Of a stretch of DNA of 64,000 bases, positions 58,958 through 64,000 are shown piece after piece. This DNA is from Companilactobacillus farciminis KCTC 3681 = DSM 20184. Its GTDB lineage: Bacteria > Bacillota > Bacilli > Lactobacillales > Lactobacillaceae. Every line of letters begins with the position of its first letter. Position 1 is the first letter of the stretch. The translations under genes were made by a program, and so were the position numbers. The stretch covers positions 372,001 to 436,000 of the forward strand of contig NZ_CP017702.1 of NCBI RefSeq assembly GCF_002706745.1. Direction: 5' to 3'. Under the pieces are notes generated by a model, which saw nothing but the letters and a program-made list of their open reading frames with translations, did no database searches and had not been told where the DNA came from.

Positions 58958-59326
58958 ATGAGTTTGCTAGATGATTTAGGTATAGAAGTAGTCGAACAGG
59001 GTAGACACAAAGTGGTTTTACAACTGGATTTGACCGAAGAACACTTACAAATGGAAAATAATAAGACCGGCGTGATCAATGCAATGCTGTCCGAAACTGC
59101 CGCAAGCATTGGAGCAAACTTGAATGTTGAAGATGACAGTTCCGCTGCCGTCTTGAGTGTGTCCTTACATAATTTAAACACACTTAAACTGGGAAAACTC
59201 GTTGTGGAAGCGATTTCCGTTCGAGTTGGTGAAAATGTCCAAACTTGGCAAGCTACGACTCACTATGAAGAGAGTGCCATCAGCAATAGTTTGAGCACAA
59301 TAACGTTAAAAAAAATCCAGATCTAA
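58958..59326 (+). CDS. Hotdog-fold thioesterase (PaaI/MenI-like)
   Basis: This 122-residue protein starts at 58958 (MSLLDDLGIEVVEQGRHKVV) with TTGAGGT upstream. The hotdog helix contains GVINAMLSETAASIGANLNV. The catalytic Glu of PaaI-type enzymes is present (SETAAS), but the usual GG-x-H preceding it reads GVIN. Probably hydrolyses an acyl-CoA such as DHNA-CoA or another aromatic CoA. Divergent from the acyl-CoA ligase. Its end overlaps the next convergent gene by 4 bp. Confidence 0.85.
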   Translation: MSLLDDLGIEVVEQGRHKVVLQLDLTEEHLQMENNKTGVINAMLSETAASIGANLNVEDDSSAAVLSVSLHNLNTLKLGKLVVEAISVRVGENVQTWQATTHYEESAISNSLSTITLKKIQI

Positions 59327-59844
59327 TTGTGATAGATTCTGGAGTTGATAATTTCAAAAAAGGCTAAGACGATTAAGCTGACGCCAAATAATTGATAAAT
59401 AAAAATAATTGTTTTTGAAGGGTTCAGAATAAACACGATTCCTGCAATCATTAGTAGGGCTGAATAAAAATAGTCCAAGTAGGGTGTTATCTGAACTCTT
59501 TTTGTCATTTCATGAGAATCTCGAAATTGGTTGATGCCGTTGACTAACAAGATAATTCCTAAGACTGGCGGCACCAAAGGTACGAAATAACGAGCAAACA
59601 ATAAGACGCCCAAAGCTAAAAATAACGCTCCAACGCCTAAACCGATAGCAATATTATTTTCCCCCGTCGTTTTGCGAATACTCAAACCATCAATAATAGA
59701 AAGTACACCGTAAATGGCAATGTAGCTAGAAACGATGTAAATGATAATATTAAAACTCTTGATAGGTGCGATGACAATTAAGATTCCTGCCACCAACAGA
59801 AAAATAAACCGTAACCAACGATAAAGTTGGAACTGTCTAACCAT
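59323..59844 (-). CDS. DUF308 / HdeD-family membrane protein
   Basis: This 173-residue protein has six membrane segments in three repeated pairs: WLRFIFLLVAGILIVIAPIKSF, ALFLALGVLLFARYFVPLVPP and LLMIAGIVFILNPSKTIIFIYQLFG. This matches the HdeD-like DUF308 fold. TAGGGGGAG precedes the ATG. The E. coli relative is linked to acid stress; function here is unknown. Confidence 0.85.
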   Translation of the reverse strand: MVRQFQLYRWLRFIFLLVAGILIVIAPIKSFNIIIYIVSSYIAIYGVLSIIDGLSIRKTTGENNIAIGLGVGALFLALGVLLFARYFVPLVPPVLGIILLVNGINQFRDSHEMTKRVQITPYLDYFYSALLMIAGIVFILNPSKTIIFIYQLFGVSLIVLAFFEIINSRIYHN

Positions 59845-60041
59845 TTTTATACTCCCCCTAAAAGACTCTTTAGATATATGATACCAGAAAAGCCTTTAAA
59901 TAGATTTAATCATAGAAATATGCTTCACAAACTTATTTATAAATTTATAATATGGACTAATCTAACGGCAATGAGCATTTTACTTTAATTGTGAAACCAA
60001 TGTGGTAATTTAGAGTTAATAGATATTAGGAGGAACTTATA

Positions 60042-61766
60042 ATGAGTGTTCGTGCGTCTGATAAAATGGTTGATGTTTTAGCAAAGTGGGGTGTCGATAA
60101 CATCTATGGTCTACCCGGGGATTCTGTTGATACGACCATCGATGCCTTATATCGAGCCCAAGATAAAATTAAATTTACTCACGTCTTGCATGAAGAGGTT
60201 GCTGCTTTGTCCGCTGCTGCTCATGCCAAATTAACTGGAAAACTTGGAGTCTGTCTTTCTATCGGTGGACCTGGGGCGATTCATCTGTTGAATGGGCTAT
60301 ATGATGCCAAAATGGATCATGCACCGGTTTTAGCAATTTTAGGACAAGTTCAATCTAAACTACTCAATACTGATTTCTTCCAAGAAGTCGATACTCACGT
60401 TTTATTCGATGATGTAGCCGTTTACAACAAAATCATCATGGATCCACAATCATTGCCAAGAATTATGGATGAAGCTATCAGAACCGCTATTGCCAAAAAG
60501 GGTGTGGCTGTTTTGACTATCCCTGATGATATTCCTGACCACATGATCAAAGATAATTTCACACCTAACGTTGATAATTTCCAAATGGAAAACTACAAAG
60601 TTGATGATGCTCAAATTAAAAAAGCTCTCGAAATGATTAAGATTCACTCCAATCCTATCGTTTTAGCAGGTGTCGGAATTAAAGATGCTAAGAAAGAAAC
60701 TAAAGAGTTTATCGAAAAATACAAAATTCCAATTATTTTGACCATGCCAGCCAAAGGTTTAGTCGACGATGATCATCCTTACAATTTGGGACAATTAGGT
60801 AAGTTAGGGACTAAACCAGCCTTTGAAATGATGCAAAAAGCTGACCTCGTTATCATGCTGGGAACTGATTATCCTTACGCACCTTATTTGAATAAGAAGG
60901 TCGATGCCATCCAAATCGATACTAATGCGGATAGATTGGGCAAGCGCCGTCACGTCAATATCGCTATTCAAGCTGATGCTAAAGAAGCTATTAGTCGTTT
61001 GAATGAATTAGGCGAACCTGTTAAAGAACGTCCATTTTTGGATGAAGCCGTCGCTAAAATTGGTCAATGGCACAGCTGGATGCACGACGTTTATACGAAA
61101 AAGCACACTGGTGTCTTGCCATCCTTGATGTTCCACAATCTCAGTAAGAATGCTCCTAGCGATACGATCTGGTCAATTGATGTCGGAACTTCAACGGCCT
61201 TTGGTGCTCGGTTCTTAACTGCTAAATCTAGTCAAAAGTACACAATTTCAGCTTGGTTAGGAACAATGGGATGTGCTTTGCCAGGAGCAATTGCTGCAAA
61301 ACATGACTTCCCAGACCGTCCCGTTTATGCGGTAGCCGGCGATGGTGCTACAGCTATGGTCATGCAAGATTTCGCCACTGCCGTCAGATATAATTTGCCA
61401 ATGTTGTACATCGTCTTGAATAACAAATTGTTGGCCTTCATCGAATACGAACAACAATCTGCCGGTCAACAAAATTATGGAATCAGTTTACCAGAAATCG
61501 ATTTTGCTAAAGTCGCAGAGGCTTGTGGTGGAATCGGTGAAAGAATCACGACTGATGAAGAATTTGCGGATGCAATCAAGAAGTATCGTCGTCCTGACAA
61601 GCCAGTTTTGTTGGATGTGGCCGTGACTGACGAAGCCCCACTTCCTGGTAAGATCATGATGGATGAAGCTCATGGTTATGCTAAGTTTGGTTTGGGACAC
61701 GTGATTGATAAGAAGAGCTTGCCAGAATTGCCACCAATGAAAGAAATCTTACGTTCGTTCTTGTAG
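60042..61766 (+). CDS. pox: Pyruvate oxidase
   Basis: This 574-residue ThDP- and FAD-dependent enzyme converts pyruvate, phosphate and oxygen to acetyl phosphate, CO2 and hydrogen peroxide. It begins VRASDKMVDVLAKWGVDNIYGLPGDSVDTTIDAL. The catalytic Glu is in LHEEVAALSAAAHAKLTGKLGV, and the ThDP motif is GDGATAMVMQDFATAVRYNLPMLYIVLNN. Length matches the L. plantarum enzyme (about 600 aa). AGGAGG precedes the ATG. It acts in aerobic lactate-to-acetate metabolism, and the peroxide formed could be handled by the DyP peroxidase at 2 kb. Confidence 0.94.
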   Translation: MSVRASDKMVDVLAKWGVDNIYGLPGDSVDTTIDALYRAQDKIKFTHVLHEEVAALSAAAHAKLTGKLGVCLSIGGPGAIHLLNGLYDAKMDHAPVLAILGQVQSKLLNTDFFQEVDTHVLFDDVAVYNKIIMDPQSLPRIMDEAIRTAIAKKGVAVLTIPDDIPDHMIKDNFTPNVDNFQMENYKVDDAQIKKALEMIKIHSNPIVLAGVGIKDAKKETKEFIEKYKIPIILTMPAKGLVDDDHPYNLGQLGKLGTKPAFEMMQKADLVIMLGTDYPYAPYLNKKVDAIQIDTNADRLGKRRHVNIAIQADAKEAISRLNELGEPVKERPFLDEAVAKIGQWHSWMHDVYTKKHTGVLPSLMFHNLSKNAPSDTIWSIDVGTSTAFGARFLTAKSSQKYTISAWLGTMGCALPGAIAAKHDFPDRPVYAVAGDGATAMVMQDFATAVRYNLPMLYIVLNNKLLAFIEYEQQSAGQQNYGISLPEIDFAKVAEACGGIGERITTDEEFADAIKKYRRPDKPVLLDVAVTDEAPLPGKIMMDEAHGYAKFGLGHVIDKKSLPELPPMKEILRSFL

Positions 61767-61793
61767 GATAATGTTGATAGGATGGTGTTTGTG

Positions 61794-61982
61794 ATGGAAG
61801 ATAAGGAAAAGAGCCTTTGGGAAATTATTGCCGAGCAAAAAAAGAAATATGGCAATATTTCCACTCCTGAAGTTGATTGGGGAAAAGATATTGAACTTAT
61901 AAAAGCATTAAATAAAGAAGATGATTCCTTTGACGGAATTCCTTTAGAAGAATTTAGAAAGAAGCATTCTCGTAACTTATGA
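61794..61982 (+). CDS. Small acidic hypothetical protein (62 aa)
   Basis: The start is at ATG 61794 (MEDKEKSLWEIIAEQKKKYG) after AGGATGGTG, 27 bp behind pox. The soluble charged product ends EEFRKKHSRNL. No domain is recognised. It is probably co-transcribed with pox and ends at a terminator. Confidence 0.55.
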   Translation: MEDKEKSLWEIIAEQKKKYGNISTPEVDWGKDIELIKALNKEDDSFDGIPLEEFRKKHSRNL

Positions 61983-62023
61983 AAAAAATCCAGCTAAGAA
62001 ATTAATCTTGGTTGGATTTTTTA
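61982..62023 (+). terminator. Terminator after the pox unit
   Basis: AAAAAATCCAGC and GGTTGGATTTTTT pair around a long loop with T6. Confidence 0.75.
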
Positions 62024-62144
62024 TTTTCAATAATACGTAATTTATAAACGTAAAAGGCGATTATCTAAGTTAAAAAAACATTGTGGTAGCAAAAAAGTGC
62101 TATCTGATGATACAATTAGAAAAAATCAGAAAGGAATTTTAACT

Positions 62145-63455
62145 ATGTTGATAGACTTTACAATGAAGAACTTTAAATCTTTTAAAGATGAGACAACTCT
62201 GTCATTAGAAACTGGTGAGCGACTTAGCAAGTTCAGAGAGAGTAATACTATTTCCGTAGGAAAAATTTCCTTGCTAAAGAATTTACTTATCTTTGGGCCG
62301 AATGGATCTGGGAAATCAAATCTCTTAGATGGTCTCAAATTGATGCAAACTATGGTTACACAACCACCGCAAACAGTTAACGAAAAATTAATCGCAAATA
62401 ATTTTAAATTAGATGATAAATCGTGGAAGAAAGATGTCTTTTTTGAAGTAATTTTTAAAAGGGGAGTAAATATATACAAATACTCCTTTGCGTTTAATAA
62501 AACTAAAATTACACGAGAAACGTTGGCAGTTCTTAATAAAAATAATTGGAAAATATATTTTTCACGAGAAAATCAAAAATTTGATGTTAAAATAGCTAAC
62601 TTTTCTGACGTTGAAAATAGAACTAATGAGAATAGATTATTTATCTTTGATGCTCAGCTCAACAATGATAAATATGCAATCGACGTTTTTAAGTGGTTTT
62701 CTGAAGATTTGATTTTTGTTGAGGATTTTACAGAGAATGATCATATTAGCCAAATGGCAGAAATATTGAAGACTCCTAAATTAAATAATCAGTTTTTGAA
62801 ATTTCTTCATTTTGCCGACTTTAATATAAATGGTTTGGAAGTTGTTGAAGAGCCACTGTCATATTTTTACTTTCTTGATGCGATTGAAAAACCAAAAACT
62901 AGAACTAAACAGGTTAATCGTATTTATACTAAACATAAAATTTATGATAATAATGGTGATGTAATTGGAACAAAGAAATTTCGATTAGAAGAAGAATCCC
63001 GTGGAACTCAAAAAATCTTTATGATAGCTTTGGCTTTTTTGAATGCCGAGTTAAATAATAATGGAAAGACTATCTTGTTTGATGAATTTGATGATTCACT
63101 TCATTTGGAGTTGTCTCAAGCAATGGTCAAAATTTTTAATTCCCAGGCTAATCAAAATCAATTCATTATTACTACTCATGAATTACAACTTCTGGATTCG
63201 GATGTTAGAGTTGATCAAATATACTTGGTTCAAAAAGACTTTCAAGGAAAGAGTAATTTAATTTCAATTTTTGATTTCAAAGATACTAAAAATACTACTC
63301 GTAGTGGAATTAGTTATATGAAACGCTACATTCAAGGAAGATTTGGGGCAACCCCGATTATTGACTCTGATGAGATGTTGGAGGCCTTGACCCAAATTCA
63401 ATCTGGTAGTGGAGAAATTCAAGATGGTGAAGTCAAGAAAGGCAAAACTTTTTAG
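62145..63455 (+). CDS. AAA ATPase of the RloA/AbiLi type (OLD/ABC-like ATPase)
   Basis: This 436-residue ATPase starts at 62145 (MLIDFTMKNFKSFKDETTLSLE) with AAAGGAA upstream. The N-terminus FTMKNFKSFKD and Walker A LIFGPNGSGKSNLLDGL are those of AAA_15/AAA_21 ATPases. The signature-like EEESRGTQKIFMIALAF is followed by Walker B TILFDEFDDSLHLELSQ and the switch ITTHELQLLD. The insertion between residues 90 and 290 is long and coiled. It overlaps a downstream RloB-like gene by 32 bp, the arrangement of RloA-RloB and AbiLi-AbiLii phage resistance pairs. Lower G+C than the neighbours hints at transfer. Confidence 0.88.
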   Translation: MLIDFTMKNFKSFKDETTLSLETGERLSKFRESNTISVGKISLLKNLLIFGPNGSGKSNLLDGLKLMQTMVTQPPQTVNEKLIANNFKLDDKSWKKDVFFEVIFKRGVNIYKYSFAFNKTKITRETLAVLNKNNWKIYFSRENQKFDVKIANFSDVENRTNENRLFIFDAQLNNDKYAIDVFKWFSEDLIFVEDFTENDHISQMAEILKTPKLNNQFLKFLHFADFNINGLEVVEEPLSYFYFLDAIEKPKTRTKQVNRIYTKHKIYDNNGDVIGTKKFRLEEESRGTQKIFMIALAFLNAELNNNGKTILFDEFDDSLHLELSQAMVKIFNSQANQNQFIITTHELQLLDSDVRVDQIYLVQKDFQGKSNLISIFDFKDTKNTTRSGISYMKRYIQGRFGATPIIDSDEMLEALTQIQSGSGEIQDGEVKKGKTF

Positions 63456-64000
63456 AAGAACTAGCAAGAATTTACCTGAGCAGAAAATAATTGGAATATT
63501 TTGTGAAGGAGCATCAGAATTACAGTATTTCAAAATGCTTCAGAGAAAATATGGAAAATCCAATGTTGGGGCCCATAAATTGAATATAAAACAATTGAAA
63601 GGGAAAAAAGGCATTTCAATAGTTACATCGGCAACGGCACAGAGAAATTCGATTCCAGATTTAGATGAGGTATACGTAGTATTTGATTGTGATAATCTAA
63701 CTAAGAATGATATCCAGCAGAGTATGTCGATGGCAAAGAAGAAAAATATACAAATTATTTTTTCCAATATAAATTTTGAGATATGGATTCTCATGCATTT
63801 TGAGCCAGTAAGTAGAATTTTTACCAAAAAAGAATTAAATAGAAAACTGGCTGATAATAAGCACTTTAATTTGGGAAAAAATACATATGACCATTTTAAA
63901 GGTAGTGAATATGGCCCATTTTTAGAGGATAAAGTAAAAATTGCCGTTGCAAATGGAAAAAGTCTTTATAGAAGTAATAATGATATGGTCAATAGCCAAC
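63424..64000 (+). CDS. RloB/AbiLii-like protein (C-terminus off the window)
   Basis: A frame beginning at ATG 63424 (MVKSRKAKLFRRTSKN), 32 bases inside the ATPase gene, runs to the window edge; 192 residues are visible. IIGIFCEGASELQYFKML is the conserved EGxxE start of the RloB domain. DEVYVVFDCDN is the Asp-rich TOPRIM-like strand, and IIFSNINFEIWILMHFEP corresponds to the family hallmark SNPxFExWxLLHF, with Pro replaced by Ile. It is probably the nuclease-like effector of an ATPase-nuclease abortive infection pair. The C-terminus is not seen. Confidence 0.85.
   Translation, partial: MVKSRKAKLFRRTSKNLPEQKIIGIFCEGASELQYFKMLQRKYGKSNVGAHKLNIKQLKGKKGISIVTSATAQRNSIPDLDEVYVVFDCDNLTKNDIQQSMSMAKKKNIQIIFSNINFEIWILMHFEPVSRIFTKKELNRKLADNKHFNLGKNTYDHFKGSEYGPFLEDKVKIAVANGKSLYRSNNDMVNSQ

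Overview
This AT-rich window (about 36-37% GC by eye) comes from a low-GC Gram-positive, most likely a member of the Lactobacillaceae close to the Companilactobacillus (alimentarius/farciminis) group. The evidence is the gene set (phosphoketolase, pyruvate oxidase, choloylglycine hydrolase, PepO, glycerol facilitator, BspA/SLAP surface protein), strong AGGAGG-type ribosome binding sites and many TTG/GTG starts. The genus is inferred from gene content, not from a database match. No rRNA, tRNA or CRISPR array was seen.

Layout. 1-4.4 kb: partial SLC13-type permease, two small membrane proteins, DyP peroxidase, choloylglycine hydrolase, FMN reductase. 4.5-6.6 kb: a structured repeat locus split by a 1.7-kb IS3-family element. 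6.7-9.9 kb: GntR regulator and phosphoketolase. 10.8-12.8 kb: small membrane protein, HxlR regulator, MFS exporter. 13.3-16.2 kb: a TrpXYZ-like ABC importer operon behind a leader that encodes a phenylalanine-rich peptide and several competing hairpins. 16.5-25.4 kb: tyrosine phosphatase, glycerate kinase-like protein, UspA, Tag glycosylase, an unknown ABC operon, acetyltransferase, phosphoesterase, asparagine synthetase. 26-35.8 kb: DUF285/SLAP protein, ATP-grasp ligase with UspA, PepO, LolD/FtsX-type ABC exporter, SDR. 35.8-37.9 kb: MerR regulon with two matching operators. 38-42.3 kb: Ugp glycerol-3-phosphate importer. 42.3-51.2 kb: EamA and NatAB-like transporters, aquaglyceroporin, 2-hydroxyacid dehydrogenase, proBA with an embedded marR. 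51.3-57 kb: small hypothetical genes, a small-RNA-like region, hydrolase, MarR plus drug exporter, M20 dipeptidase. 57.4-62 kb: acyl-CoA ligase, hotdog thioesterase, DUF308 protein, pyruvate oxidase. 62.1-64 kb: an AAA ATPase plus RloB-like pair (AbiL/RloAB type), cut by the window edge.

The most unusual content is a dispersed family of about 175-bp structured repeat units at eight loci (near 4.5, 10.0, 12.9, 25.4, 29.5, 36.3, 51.6 and 57.0 kb). Each full unit can fold into a long closing helix P1, a 6-bp helix P2 and two hairpins P3 and P4. The helix sequences differ between copies but stay complementary within a copy, as expected for a structured RNA or a hairpin-forming DNA element. Units usually stand as inverted pairs around a terminator-like hairpin, so a full composite is about 510 bp with GCCGTCGTCC/GGACGACGGC ends. 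There is no associated transposase, and in this window all lie between genes. The IS3 insertion in one unit has a GAA target duplication, and removing it restores the consensus exactly.

Metabolic theme: phosphoketolase and pyruvate oxidase both yield acetyl phosphate. The glycerol facilitator and Ugp system supply glycerol and glycerol-3-phosphate, and proBA and asnB serve amino-acid synthesis.
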